The notes beneath the pieces were generated by a model that did no database searches, was not told where the DNA came from, and was given only the letters and a program-made list of their open reading frames with translations. A DNA stretch of 64,000 nucleotides. Origin: Pedobacter nyackensis. GTDB lineage: Bacteria > Bacteroidota > Bacteroidia > Sphingobacteriales > Sphingobacteriaceae. The DNA is taken from NCBI RefSeq assembly GCF_900176505.1, contig NZ_FWYB01000001.1, positions 33,390 through 97,389 on the forward strand. Direction: 5' to 3'. The translations under genes and the position numbers were made by a program. Positions 8,580-19,326 of the stretch are shown piece after piece (position 1 is the stretch's first letter; the number at the start of each line of letters is the position of its first letter).

Positions 8580-10099
8580 TATACTAAACTATTACCGGTC
8601 ATAATAGCCGGCTTAGGAATATCCATTATGCTTAAAATTGTAGGGGCGATGTCACCAAGTTTACCATCAGCTAAACTTGTATAGTCCTTATCTATCAAAA
8701 TGCAAGGTACCAGATTGGTTGTATGTGCAGTATTTACTGATCCATCATTATTGATCATAAATTCAGAGTTGCCATGATCTGCCAGGATGATAAATGAATA
8801 GCCATTTTCAAGACCTTTATTTACAACCACCTCTGCGCAGCTATCTGCCGTCTCAACAGCTTTAACAACGGCATCAAATACACCTGTGTGACCAACCATA
8901 TCAGGATTAGCAAAGTTTAAGCATACAAAATCAGGCCATCCGGTTTCCAGTTCTTTGCAAATAGCTTCAGTAATTCCTGCTGCGCTCATCTCTGGCTGAA
9001 GGTCGTAGGTAGCTACTTTTGGAGAAGGAATCATAATCCTTTTTTCATTTTCAAATACCTGTTCACGACCTCCGGAGAAAAAGAAAGTTACATGTGGGTA
9101 TTTTTCGGTTTCCGCAATACGGATTTGATTTTTATGATATTTTTCTAATACTTCACCAAGTGTTTCCGACAAGTCGTCCTTAGTAAAGATCACTTTTACA
9201 TTGTTGAAATTCTCATCGTAGGTGGTCATGGTCACATAGTACAAAGGTAGTTTGTGCATTCCAAAATCAGGATAGTCATTTTGCGAAAGTGCCGCAGTGA
9301 TTTCCCTGCCACGGTCTGTTCTGTAGTTAAAACAAATAACTACATCATCAGGTTGTATCGTCGCAATCGGTTGTCCGTCTGGCTGAGTTACAACAATAGG
9401 TTTTATAAATTCGTCGGTTACTCCGTCTTTGTAAGATTGTTCAATAGCAACTGCCGGATCAATTGTTGGTTGTCCAACACCTTTGGTAAGTAAGTCGTAG
9501 GCCAGTTTAACCCTTTCCCATCTGCTGTCCCTATCCATTGCATAATAACGGCCTATAACACTGGCAATTTTAGCAGTTGTGTGTGGCAGGTGATTGTTCA
9601 GCTCATGAATAAAGCCAAGGCCTGAATTTGGATCAGTATCTCTTCCATCCATAAATGCATGTATAAATACGTTTTTTAATCCTTCTTCCGTAGCCGCATC
9701 ACATAAAGCTTTTAAGTGATTGATATGTGCATGCACGCCGCCATCTGAAGTTAAGCCTATAAAATGAACAGCTTTATTATTGTTTTTAGCATAATTAAAT
9801 GCCTCAAGTAGTACCTGGTTTTGATGAAGCGTTCTGTCGCTGATAGCTTTATTGATTCTACCCAATTCCTGATAGACAACCCTGCCTGCACCAAGATTCA
9901 TGTGACCCACTTCAGAGTTACCCATTTGTCCGGCTGGTAAACCTACGGCTTCACCCGAGGCTTCCAGTTTAGAATTTGGGTATTTGTTGATTAAAGAATC
10001 AAAAAAAGGAGTGTTGGCAACATAAACTGCATCAGAATTATCTTTCTTTCCGTATCCCCAGCCATCAAGAATCAGTAGTACTATTTTTTTGTTGTTCAT
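8579..10099 (-). CDS. gpmI: 2,3-bisphosphoglycerate-independent phosphoglycerate mutase
   Basis: Interconverts 3- and 2-phosphoglycerate in glycolysis and gluconeogenesis using two manganese ions. At 506 residues it has the standard length. Alkaline-phosphatase-superfamily metal motifs are visible: ILDGWGYG at residues 9-16, the phosphoserine region QMGNSEVGHMNLGAGR at about 58-73, the DGRDTDPNSG loop at about 151, and ADHGNSE near residue 441. It is followed by a coupled lipoprotein gene. Confidence 0.97.
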   Translation of the reverse strand: MNNKKIVLLILDGWGYGKKDNSDAVYVANTPFFDSLINKYPNSKLEASGEAVGLPAGQMGNSEVGHMNLGAGRVVYQELGRINKAISDRTLHQNQVLLEAFNYAKNNNKAVHFIGLTSDGGVHAHINHLKALCDAATEEGLKNVFIHAFMDGRDTDPNSGLGFIHELNNHLPHTTAKIASVIGRYYAMDRDSRWERVKLAYDLLTKGVGQPTIDPAVAIEQSYKDGVTDEFIKPIVVTQPDGQPIATIQPDDVVICFNYRTDRGREITAALSQNDYPDFGMHKLPLYYVTMTTYDENFNNVKVIFTKDDLSETLGEVLEKYHKNQIRIAETEKYPHVTFFFSGGREQVFENEKRIMIPSPKVATYDLQPEMSAAGITEAICKELETGWPDFVCLNFANPDMVGHTGVFDAVVKAVETADSCAEVVVNKGLENGYSFIILADHGNSEFMINNDGSVNTAHTTNLVPCILIDKDYTSLADGKLGDIAPTILSIMDIPKPAIMTGNSLV

Positions 10100-10236
10100 T
10101 TGTGGTTCGTTTTAATTTTTATTGTCAATGAGCTTAGCAAATATAAGCCTATTGCGCCTTTTTTTTGAACCAATTTCTTTTTTATGATCTATTAATGGCA
10201 TAATTTATGTGGACTCCTTGTATTAGCTATATAGAG

Positions 10237-10632
10237 ATGATAAAGCCCTTACTGTTTATTTTTTTATTTTTCACTCAATTCCCTTCCTCTTATACGCTTC
10301 AAGGCGATATTATAGATAATTTATCTGCACATTTTAAAGCCGGCAATGCAAAAGAGATTGCAGCAAGCTTCGCTTCTTCTGTAGAGTTAATTATCATTGA
10401 TGATGAAGATGTATACTCTAAAGCTCAGGCTGAGCAAATCCTAAGAAATTTTTTTACTAAGTATCCGCCGGTTAAATCTTCTGTTATTCATCTTATTAAT
10501 ACCAACCCAAATTTCAGATTTGGTATACTTTCCCTTCACACTAAGAATGGTAAATTCAGGGTGTCCATCACCATGAAAAAATCCGCCAGTGCTTTTTTTA
10601 TTACAGAATTAAGGATAGAGCCTGATAAATAA
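10237..10632 (+). CDS. DUF4783 family secreted protein
   Basis: A small exported protein of about 131 residues from the ATG at 10237. That start is preferred over 10207 because it places a normal signal peptide (IKPLLFIFLFFTQFPSSYT) at the N-terminus. The mature part (DNLSAHFKAGNAKEIAASFASSVELIIIDDEDVYSKAQAEQIL...FFTKYPP) matches the NTF2-like DUF4783 family that often precedes nadC in Bacteroidetes. The fold suggests a small-molecule or protein-binding cone; no catalytic residues are known. It lies 36 bp before nadC on the same strand. Confidence 0.82.
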   Translation: MIKPLLFIFLFFTQFPSSYTLQGDIIDNLSAHFKAGNAKEIAASFASSVELIIIDDEDVYSKAQAEQILRNFFTKYPPVKSSVIHLINTNPNFRFGILSLHTKNGKFRVSITMKKSASAFFITELRIEPDK

Positions 10633-10668
10633 TAGTAAAAATGCTATTTTTGGATTTAAATATTAATT

Positions 10669-11511
10669 TTGGATATACAAGTCATAGATAAATTCATAAA
10701 GAATGCTATTGCCGAAGATCTGGGTGATGGCGATCATACTTCTCTTTCTACGATCCCAGCGAATGCTCAGGGCAAAGCAAAATTGCTAATTAAAGAGTCA
10801 GGTATAATAGCCGGGGTAGAACTTGCTCTCGAGATTTTTAAACAGGTTGACGCCAGCCTTACTACTGAAGTGTTTATTAATGATGGTGCTGAAGTGAAAT
10901 ATGGCGATATCGCCTTAACTGTTTCAGGAAGCTCGCAATCTATACTGCTCGCAGAACGTTTGGTGTTAAACTGCATGCAACGCATGAGTGGTATTGCAAC
11001 TAAAACGAATCACATTGTTAAGTTACTTTCAGGATACCATACTAAACTGCTGGATACCCGTAAAACTACACCTGGTTTAAGGTACCTTGAAAAATGGGCC
11101 GTACGTATCGGTGGGGGAGTAAACCATCGGATTGGTCTATACGATATGATTCTGATCAAAGACAATCATGTTGATTATGCAGGAGGGATTGCAAATGCCA
11201 TTAATGCATCAAATCAGTATCTGAAAGATAAAAACAAACAATTAGAAATAGAGATCGAGGTTAGAGATCTCTTGGAGCTCGATCAGGTGCTCGAAACTGG
11301 AAATGTAAATCGAATTATGCTTGATAATTTTAGTTTCGATGATTTAAAAGAAGCTGTTCGAAGGATCAACAAGCAATATATTACAGAAGCATCCGGAGGT
11401 ATTACGGAAGAGAATGTGGCAGCGTATGCTGCTTGTGGCGTGGATTATATCTCTATGGGCGCATTAACGCATTCTGTGAAGAGTTTAGACATGAGTTTAA
11501 AAGCCTTTTAG
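10669..11511 (+). CDS. nadC: Nicotinate-nucleotide pyrophosphorylase (carboxylating)
   Basis: Converts quinolinate and PRPP to nicotinate mononucleotide, CO2 and pyrophosphate in de novo NAD synthesis. The 280-residue product has the family signatures AEDLGDGDHTS near residue 15, LNCMQRMSGIAT near 101, DTRKTTPGLR near 126 and GGGVNHRIGLYDMILIKDNH near 147. The start is a TTG at 10669. No in-frame ATG exists after the upstream stop at 10657, so a non-ATG start is required. It lies 3 bp before plsY. Confidence 0.96.
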   Translation: MDIQVIDKFIKNAIAEDLGDGDHTSLSTIPANAQGKAKLLIKESGIIAGVELALEIFKQVDASLTTEVFINDGAEVKYGDIALTVSGSSQSILLAERLVLNCMQRMSGIATKTNHIVKLLSGYHTKLLDTRKTTPGLRYLEKWAVRIGGGVNHRIGLYDMILIKDNHVDYAGGIANAINASNQYLKDKNKQLEIEIEVRDLLELDQVLETGNVNRIMLDNFSFDDLKEAVRRINKQYITEASGGITEENVAAYAACGVDYISMGALTHSVKSLDMSLKAF

Positions 11512-11514
11512 GTT

Positions 11515-12162
11515 ATGATTTCTATCTATTCTATTTCGGCTCTTCTTTTAGCCTATTTATTTGGCTCAATACCTACCGCAGTGTGGTTAGGACAGGCATT
11601 TTATGGTGTTGATGTAAGGGAATATGGCAGTGGAAATGCAGGTGCAACAAATACTTTTAGGGTTCTAGGGAAGAAGGCAGGTATTGCCGTAATGATTGTA
11701 GATATCGGAAAAGGATACACTGCAACCAAACTCGCCTATTTTATAGGTCTCTCCGTTACCGGTCCGCAAAATTCAGCACAGTTTGTAAATTATGAGCTGG
11801 CATTGGGTGTTACGGCAGTTATGGGGCATTTATTTCCTGTATTTGCAGGATTTAGAGGGGGAAAAGGCGTAGCTACACTTTTTGGAATGATTTTGGCAGT
11901 TAATTTCCCGGCAGCAATGCTTTGTGTTCTGGTATTTGTTACGGTCTTGTTGATTACAAAATATGTGTCATTAAGTTCAATATGCGCTGGCTTTACCTTT
12001 CCATTAAGTATTGTGTTTTTGCTGCATTCGTCAATAAAATCTGAGGTTTTGTATGGTATGTGCGTATGCGTATTGATATTGGTAACACACCAAAAAAACC
12101 TGGAGCGACTGTTAAAAGGCAAAGAGTCTAAGGTGTATTTGTTCAAGAAAAAATCGAATTAA
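11515..12162 (+). CDS. plsY: Acyl-phosphate:glycerol-3-phosphate acyltransferase PlsY
   Basis: An inner-membrane enzyme that acylates glycerol 3-phosphate with acyl-phosphate, the first step of phospholipid synthesis. The 215-residue product has five predicted membrane segments. The three conserved motifs are GSGNAGATNTFRVLG near residue 38, the phosphate loop FRGGKGVAT near 113, and a third near the C-terminus. It lies 3 bp after nadC and 10 bp before the M48 protease gene, so the three form an operon. Confidence 0.95.
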   Translation: MISIYSISALLLAYLFGSIPTAVWLGQAFYGVDVREYGSGNAGATNTFRVLGKKAGIAVMIVDIGKGYTATKLAYFIGLSVTGPQNSAQFVNYELALGVTAVMGHLFPVFAGFRGGKGVATLFGMILAVNFPAAMLCVLVFVTVLLITKYVSLSSICAGFTFPLSIVFLLHSSIKSEVLYGMCVCVLILVTHQKNLERLLKGKESKVYLFKKKSN

Positions 12163-12172
12163 TCTAAAACTT

Positions 12173-12979
12173 ATGAAAAGAGTATTAATTGTAGGCTTAA
12201 CCACTATCGGATTAGCTTTGTCTTCCTGTTCTACTGTTCCGTTAACAGGAAGAAGCAGATTAAATCTTGTTAGTGATGATCAGGTCTTGCCAATGGCTTT
12301 CCAGGCCTACAGCACATTTTTAACCGAAAATAAAAATGCAGTATTGTCTGCCGCTAACCCACAGGCATCGAGAGTAAAAAGCATCGGCAACAAGCTTATT
12401 GCTTCTGTGAAAACTTATATGAACAACAATAACTATGGAGATCTGATTAAGGATTACCAGTGGGAAGTAAATGTTGTTGAAAGTAAAGAATTGAATGCCT
12501 GGTGTATGCCGGGAGGTAAAATCGTAGTATATACCGGAATATTGCCGGTAACTAAAGATGATGCCGGTTTAGCAACAGTGATGGGACATGAGATTGCCCA
12601 TGCCATTGCCGGACACAGTGCAGAGCGGATGTCTCAGCAAATGGTTTCTCAGGGGCTCGGATCCTTAGGAAATGCAGCGTTGTCCCAAAACCCTAAAACA
12701 CAGTCTATATTTAATACCTTGTACGGGGTAGGTACACCTTTGGCAATGCTAAAATATTCGCGCAATCAGGAACTTGAAGCAGATAAAATGGGATTAATTT
12801 TTATGGCTATGTCGGGGTATAATCCGCAAAATGCTACTGCATTCTGGCAAAGAATGGCTTCCGCTGCAGGGAGTGGTCAAAAACCACCGGAGTTTTTAAG
12901 TACCCACCCTAGTGATGCTACACGTATTGCTCAAATAGAAAGAGCTATCCCGGAAGCAATGAAGTATTACAAAAAGTAA
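12173..12979 (+). CDS. M48-family zinc metallopeptidase lipoprotein (BepA/LoiP-like)
   Basis: A 268-residue periplasmic protease with a lipoprotein signal (ALSSCSTVPLTGR; lipid-carrying Cys near residue 19). The zinc-binding HEIAH motif is near residue 140 within VMGHEIAHAIAGHSAER, and the third ligand is the Glu in NQELEADKMGL near residue 200. Such enzymes process or clear misassembled outer-membrane proteins. There is no C-terminal TPR domain, so it resembles LoiP more than BepA. It is the last gene of the nadC-plsY operon and is followed by a terminator. Confidence 0.93.
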   Translation: MKRVLIVGLTTIGLALSSCSTVPLTGRSRLNLVSDDQVLPMAFQAYSTFLTENKNAVLSAANPQASRVKSIGNKLIASVKTYMNNNNYGDLIKDYQWEVNVVESKELNAWCMPGGKIVVYTGILPVTKDDAGLATVMGHEIAHAIAGHSAERMSQQMVSQGLGSLGNAALSQNPKTQSIFNTLYGVGTPLAMLKYSRNQELEADKMGLIFMAMSGYNPQNATAFWQRMASAAGSGQKPPEFLSTHPSDATRIAQIERAIPEAMKYYKK

Positions 12980-13004
12980 AATACATAAGGAATTCATCAA
13001 TACG

Positions 13005-13029
13005 AGGCCACATGATGTGGCCTTTTTTT
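13005..13029 (+). terminator. Rho-independent terminator after the M48 protease gene
   Basis: Stem AGGCCACA / TGTGGCCT (8 bp, 3 nt loop) followed directly by seven T. It abuts the stop codon of the convergent pabB gene at 13028. Confidence 0.9.
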
Positions 13030-14296
13030 ATGGTTTAAGTGTTTGAATAATGGCGGAGGCTTTTAACATGCACTCTTGATACTCTGCTTCTGCGTTAGCA
13101 GCAAATGTAATGGCTCCGCCAACCTGGAAAGATAGGTACTGTTTCGCTGCATCATAAAGGAGGCTACGGATGATCACATTGAAATCAAAATCAGCCTCAG
13201 GTGTGATATAGCCAAATGCACCTGAATAGACCCCACGTTTATTCAATTCGTATTCTTCAATCAAAGCCATTGCTTTTACCTTCGGAGCGCCTGTCATCGA
13301 TCCCATCGGAAAAGTCTCTTTTATGGCATCTATGAAGTGTACATCTGGACTTAGCTGACAACTAACGGTCGATATCATTTGGTAAACTTGTGGGAAACCG
13401 TAAATTCCAAAAAGCTCATCCACTTTTACACTCCCTTTTATTGCGCTTTTTGTAAGATCATTACGTACCAGATCTACAATCATTACATTCTCAGCCTGTT
13501 CCTTCTCGTTTTTTCTTAAAGCATCTTTTATTAACAAATCTTCTTCGGCATTTATGCTTCGTTTTGCAGTGCCTTTGATCGGTTGTGAGATTAATTTGTT
13601 TCCCCTTTTACAAAGGAATCTTTCCGGACTGGCAGATAGGATGTATTGGCTTTTTATTTTAAAAAAGCCGGCAAATGGAGTAGGGGAGACTGCACATAAT
13701 TTATGGTATATGTCTACAGGATTGATGGCTGCATTTTCAGCAAAAAACTCCTGGCAAAAGTTAACTTCATAGATGTCGCCACGCACAATATGTTGTTGCA
13801 AGGCTTCAACTGTTTTAAGGTATTGTGTTTTTGAAATCCTGCTTTGAATCTGTATTCCTCCTTCATGGTCTGTGTTTTTAGCAGGACTGATATCGAGCTC
13901 AACATCAGTAATGATATTCATCACATCTGGGTTCCCGATAAGCACCGTTGCCTCGTCTCCCTTAACCGTAATGAGGTATTGGGGGATAAAGAAATAAAGT
14001 TCGGGAAAATTAAGGTGATCAGGATTCAATGAACTAAGCTGTTCTACCTCGTTTTTAAGGTCGTAACTGAGTAAGCCGAACATCCAGTTCTGATGTTGTT
14101 CATAAAAAGCTTTCAGCGCTGTAAATTTAGAGGCAGAAAGTGCATTTAGTTCTTCCTGTACGCCAATCGCCAGAAGCAGATCATATTTTCCGTAAGGATC
14201 CGAATAGCCATTTGAGTCGAGGATACAACATACTTCAAAAGAAGTTGCCCATTGTATCGCTTTTTGTTTAAAAGATGGTAGGTCCTGAACTCTCAT
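13028..14296 (-). CDS. pabB: Aminodeoxychorismate synthase component I
   Basis: A chorismate-utilising enzyme that makes 4-amino-4-deoxychorismate for folate. Family motifs in the C-terminal half are ISQPIKGTAKRS, MIVDLVRNDLTKSA, FPMGSMTGAPKVKAM and GVYSGAFGYI. No fused glutamine amidotransferase is present. The frame is open to an ATG at 14350, but that would put the start codon against the purA terminator with almost no leader. The ATG at 14296 (MRVQDLPSFKQ) is more credible and leaves 422 residues. Anthranilate synthase component I is the nearest alternative, but the short N-terminal half and the lack of a trpG neighbour favour PabB. Confidence 0.87.
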   Translation of the reverse strand: MRVQDLPSFKQKAIQWATSFEVCCILDSNGYSDPYGKYDLLLAIGVQEELNALSASKFTALKAFYEQHQNWMFGLLSYDLKNEVEQLSSLNPDHLNFPELYFFIPQYLITVKGDEATVLIGNPDVMNIITDVELDISPAKNTDHEGGIQIQSRISKTQYLKTVEALQQHIVRGDIYEVNFCQEFFAENAAINPVDIYHKLCAVSPTPFAGFFKIKSQYILSASPERFLCKRGNKLISQPIKGTAKRSINAEEDLLIKDALRKNEKEQAENVMIVDLVRNDLTKSAIKGSVKVDELFGIYGFPQVYQMISTVSCQLSPDVHFIDAIKETFPMGSMTGAPKVKAMALIEEYELNKRGVYSGAFGYITPEADFDFNVIIRSLLYDAAKQYLSFQVGGAITFAANAEAEYQECMLKASAIIQTLKP

Positions 14297-14351
14297 TTTA
14301 ATTTGCGCAAATGTAACGCATTTATATATACTTGTCTGACTTGAGGGCATA

Positions 14352-14387
14352 AAAAAAGGTGATATTCTGTATAGAATACCACCTTTT
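14352..14387 (-). terminator. Terminator hairpin after purA
   Basis: A near-perfect inverted repeat (AAAGGTGATATTCT / AGAATACCACCTTT, one mismatch) with A and T runs on the two sides. On the minus strand it ends in a T run, downstream of purA. Confidence 0.8.
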
Positions 14388-14405
14388 TAAATAGGATTAA
14401 GAACC

Positions 14406-15686
<1,281 letters not shown>

Positions 15687-15716
15687 TTAAATTTAAAAAT
15701 GGAAATATTTAATTGG

Positions 15717-16208
15717 TTAACTTGCATGTTTAATGTCGTTATTCTGATTGTTCATTGCCGCTTTAGCAGAACAATCGAAACAAACGCCATAAAGATTTAA
15801 AGAGTGGTGTTTAATCTCAAATTTCAATAGCTCACCAACCATACTTTGTATTTGCTGAATACGTGGGTCGCAGAATTCTACAACCTTTCCGCAATCAATA
15901 CAGATGGTATGATCATGCTGATGGTAGCCATAAGATTTTTCAAACTGAGCCATGTTTTTGCCAAACTGGTGCTTGGTAACAAGGTCACACGAAACCAATA
16001 ACTCTAATGTATTGTATACTGTAGCCCTGCTCACACGATATTTTTGATTTTTCATGTGGATATAAAGGGTCTCTACATCGAAATGGTCATCTCTTGAGTA
16101 TATTTCTTCTAAGATGGCAAAACGTTCCGGTGTTTTTCTCAGACTTTTATTTTCGAGGTAGGCTTCGAATATTTTCCTAACCAACTCGCTGTTGTGGTTT
16201 GTCGACAT
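15717..16208 (-). CDS. Fur-family metalloregulator
   Basis: A 163-residue Fur-family protein. A winged helix comes first (about 20-90, KYRVSRATVYNTLELLVSCDLV). The dimerisation domain has a His-rich metal site (YHQHDHTICIDCGKV) and two CxxC pairs (CIDC near 104-107, CFDC near 143-146) for structural zinc. It may sense iron, zinc or peroxide; sequence alone does not decide between Fur, Zur and PerR. It is located between rsh and purA on the same strand. Confidence 0.93.
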   Translation of the reverse strand: MSTNHNSELVRKIFEAYLENKSLRKTPERFAILEEIYSRDDHFDVETLYIHMKNQKYRVSRATVYNTLELLVSCDLVTKHQFGKNMAQFEKSYGYHQHDHTICIDCGKVVEFCDPRIQQIQSMVGELLKFEIKHHSLNLYGVCFDCSAKAAMNNQNNDIKHAS

Positions 16209-16271
16209 AGTTTTTAAACTCCTTTCAAAGGTATCAATTTTTTATATAAACCCTACGGTTTATTGTTATTT

Positions 16272-18479
16272 TTAGGCGTCAAAACGGGTAACACCCGTTA
16301 CACCTTTAACTTCTAACAGATTTTTAATCAGGTTGTCAAGGTGCTCCTTGTCATTCACAAAGATCATTATTGATCCATCAAAAATTCCATTATCTGTGTC
16401 TACAGTTATAGAACGCATATTTACCTTAAAATCGTTTGATATAACTTTAGTTATATTATTGATCAGGCCAACGTCGTCGATACCTATAATGTGCAGACCA
16501 GTTAAGAATGTAAGTTCTTTCTGACGGTTCCATTTGGCCTTAACCACTCTGTAGCCATAATTGGCCATCAGCTGGGCGGCATTCGGACAATTGGTACGGT
16601 GGATCTTTATCCCTTCATTAACAGTAACAAAGCCAAAAACGTCGTCACCGGGGATAGGGTTACAACAAGCCGCCAGCGTATAGTCTATTTTTTGAAGATC
16701 CTCGCCAATCAACAGAATATCCGATTCCGGACCTTTTACCTTGTGTAACAAGGCATCAATCTGCTGATTGTCACTTTTGTCAGCACCCCGGTTTTCTATC
16801 TCTTTTTCACTAGCCAGGTAATCCTTCAGATCCTTTAATTCTATTTTCCCTTTTGCTACCGCGATGAAAAGCTCCTGGGTAGAAGGTAGTTTAAAGAAAT
16901 AGCTCAGTTTATTTAAATTATCGGTATTGTAGGTGATCTTGAGCGATTTCATTTTACGTTCCAGCGCTTCCTTACCCAGTTCGGCAATTTTTCTCTTTTC
17001 TTCTTTTAATGAAGATTTGATTTTGGATTTAGCTTTGGCGGTAACTACAATGTTCAGCCAGTCCTCCTTAGGAGATTGTTTGCTGGAAGTGATGATCTCA
17101 ACCTGATCTCCATTTTGCAGTTTGTATGATAAAGGAACCAGCTTGTGGTTTACTTTTGCACCTATACATTTAGCACCTACATCGGTGTGAATCTCAAATG
17201 CAAAGTCTAGTGCCGTTGCCCCCAGAGGTAACTGTAACAACGCACCCTTCGGTGTGAAAATAAAAATCTCATCTGAGAAGAGGTTCATTTTAAAGTCGTC
17301 GAGGAAGTCCAGGGCGTTGGCCTCAGGATTATTCAGCATTTCTCTTACCTTCATAATCCATTGATCCAGACCATTGTCATTGCTCGATTCCTTGTATTTC
17401 CAGTGTGCCGCAAAACCTTTTTCCGCAATTTCATTCATCCGTTGTGTACGGATTTGTACTTCAACCCACTGTCCTTTCGGCCCCATTACGGTAGTATGTA
17501 AGGATTCGTATCCGTTTCCTTTTGGTGAAGACACCCAGTCGCGTAAGCGATCAGGGTTAGGGCGGTAAAGATCAGTAACAATTGAATAAGCTTTCCAGCA
17601 GTCGGCTTTTTCATTTTCAGGTGCACTGTCCAAAATGATTCTGATGGCGAAAAGGTCATATACTTCCTCAAATGGAATATTTTTGCTTTTCATCTTGTTC
17701 CATATCGAATGGATAGATTTCGGACGGCCATAGATATCTGCCGCCAATCCCTGTTCAGCTAGTATTTCATTTATAGGCTCAACAAACCTTTTAATAAAAA
17801 GTGTCCTTTCTGCTTTTTTCTCATTCAGTTTGGTCGCGATATATTTATAGGTATCCGGTTCCAGATATTTCATGGAAAGGTCTTCCAGTTCAGATTTAAT
17901 CGTATATAAACCTAAACGATGCGCCAAAGGAGCATAAAGATAAATGGTTTCAGACGCAATTTTAAGTTGCTTTTGTCTGGGCATAAAATCCATGGTCCGC
18001 ATGTTATGCAGTCGGTCGGCCAGTTTAATCAGGATTACCCGTACGTCATCCGCAAGCGTAAGCAACATTTTTCTGAAATTCTCTGCCTGCAGGGAACTGT
18101 TGTAATCAAAAACACCGGAGATTTTGGTCAGTCCATCAATAATTTTTGCTGTTTTTTTGCCAAATTCACGTTCAATATCTTCCAGCGTGATGTCGGTATC
18201 TTCTACAACATCATGTAACAGCGCGCATACAATTGAGGTGGTGCCCAGCCCAATCTCTTCGGCTGCAATTTGCGCAACCGCAATTGGATGGTATATATAG
18301 GGTTCGCCGGATTTTCTCCGCATATTTTTATGGCTTTCCAGGGCCATATCAAAAGCTTTTCTAATCTCTTTTTTGTCTCCCCGCTGCATGGTTGGTTTAC
18401 AAGCACGCAAAAGAGCACGGTATCGTTTCAGTATTTCCTGCTTCTCTGCTTCTAAATCTATGACTAATGCGTTCTTCAT
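16272..18479 (-). CDS. Bifunctional (p)ppGpp synthetase/hydrolase (RelA/SpoT homologue)
   Basis: A 735-residue long RSH enzyme that makes and destroys the stringent-response alarmone. The order is HD hydrolase domain (HPIAVAQIAAEE, LLHDVVEDTD near residue 90), synthetase domain (GRPKSIHSIWNKMK near 260, ESLHTTVMGPKGQWVEVQIRT near 325), TGS domain (FTPKGALLQLPLGATALDFAFEIHTD near 405), a helical/zinc-finger region with Cys residues (CCNPIPGDDVFGFV), and a C-terminal ACT domain. Both HD and synthetase residues are intact, so it should be bifunctional. It is upstream of fur and purA on the same strand. Confidence 0.96.
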   Translation of the reverse strand: MKNALVIDLEAEKQEILKRYRALLRACKPTMQRGDKKEIRKAFDMALESHKNMRRKSGEPYIYHPIAVAQIAAEEIGLGTTSIVCALLHDVVEDTDITLEDIEREFGKKTAKIIDGLTKISGVFDYNSSLQAENFRKMLLTLADDVRVILIKLADRLHNMRTMDFMPRQKQLKIASETIYLYAPLAHRLGLYTIKSELEDLSMKYLEPDTYKYIATKLNEKKAERTLFIKRFVEPINEILAEQGLAADIYGRPKSIHSIWNKMKSKNIPFEEVYDLFAIRIILDSAPENEKADCWKAYSIVTDLYRPNPDRLRDWVSSPKGNGYESLHTTVMGPKGQWVEVQIRTQRMNEIAEKGFAAHWKYKESSNDNGLDQWIMKVREMLNNPEANALDFLDDFKMNLFSDEIFIFTPKGALLQLPLGATALDFAFEIHTDVGAKCIGAKVNHKLVPLSYKLQNGDQVEIITSSKQSPKEDWLNIVVTAKAKSKIKSSLKEEKRKIAELGKEALERKMKSLKITYNTDNLNKLSYFFKLPSTQELFIAVAKGKIELKDLKDYLASEKEIENRGADKSDNQQIDALLHKVKGPESDILLIGEDLQKIDYTLAACCNPIPGDDVFGFVTVNEGIKIHRTNCPNAAQLMANYGYRVVKAKWNRQKELTFLTGLHIIGIDDVGLINNITKVISNDFKVNMRSITVDTDNGIFDGSIMIFVNDKEHLDNLIKNLLEVKGVTGVTRFDA

Positions 18480-18703
18480 CGTATTCTCGTTATTCCCTTA
18501 ATATAAGTTTTTTTACAAAGACTGGAGCTAATATGAACAATAATTCTACCAAATAATTGTTTGTCATATGTGGGCAGGATCATTTTAGCTCTATTGTATT
18601 ATTTACGTAAAAAATATACCTATTTATGGGCAAATGGGTATATTCGATTAGCAAAGAAACAAAAATATAAAATTAGCCCTAACTTTACAGGAGTTATAAA
18701 ATT

Positions 18704-19321
18704 ATGAATTTTTACAGGTTGTTTATTCCTCTAATTGTCATTATTACAGCCGCTTCTGCAGAAGCGCAGGTGAGTTCATTGCCTGTAAAAATGCCGGTTA
18801 TGGGGAAGAATGATACCATTCGGGTAGCTTCAACCAACGAGAACGGAGAGATGATTCCCTGGATACCGCTAAATGAAGTGGTTATCTATGGAACCAGGAT
18901 CTTCAAGTCGCCGGCCGATCAGGCAGCTTTTAACCGTTTACGTTATAATGTAATGAAAGTAATGCCGTATGCGCTGTATGCCAAAAGAAGATATGAGCAA
19001 CTGGAACGTGAACTGGCGGTAACGGGCGATAGAAAAGAACAAAAGAAATTGGTTAAACAATGCGATAAAGAAATTAAAGACATGTTTAACCGCGAAATAA
19101 AGGAATTAACAATTACCCAGGGGCAGATTTTAACCAAATTGATCGACCGGGAAGTGGGTAGGACAACCTACGATATTGTGAAAGAAACAAAAGGAGGGGT
19201 TACAGCATTCTTGTATCAATCCGTAGCAAGAGTAGTAGGCCATAATTTGAAGAGTACATACAGCCCGCAGGACGATAGAGACATTGAGTCTATTATCACT
19301 TCATCAGGGTTTTACCAATAA
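18704..19321 (+). CDS. DUF4294 domain-containing exported protein
   Basis: A 205-residue protein with a signal peptide (LFIPLIVIITAASAEAQ, cleavage near residue 22). It contains the region WIPLNEVVIYGTRIFKSPADQAAFNRLRYNVMKVMPYALYAKRRYEQLERELA. This matches the Bacteroidetes-specific DUF4294 family. The rest is strongly helical and charged; no catalytic motif is known. It is the first gene of a rightward run with the peroxidase and bshB1 genes (gaps of 5 and 7 bp), so all three are likely co-transcribed. Confidence 0.85.
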   Translation: MNFYRLFIPLIVIITAASAEAQVSSLPVKMPVMGKNDTIRVASTNENGEMIPWIPLNEVVIYGTRIFKSPADQAAFNRLRYNVMKVMPYALYAKRRYEQLERELAVTGDRKEQKKLVKQCDKEIKDMFNREIKELTITQGQILTKLIDREVGRTTYDIVKETKGGVTAFLYQSVARVVGHNLKSTYSPQDDRDIESIITSSGFYQ

Positions 19322-19326
19322 AAACG

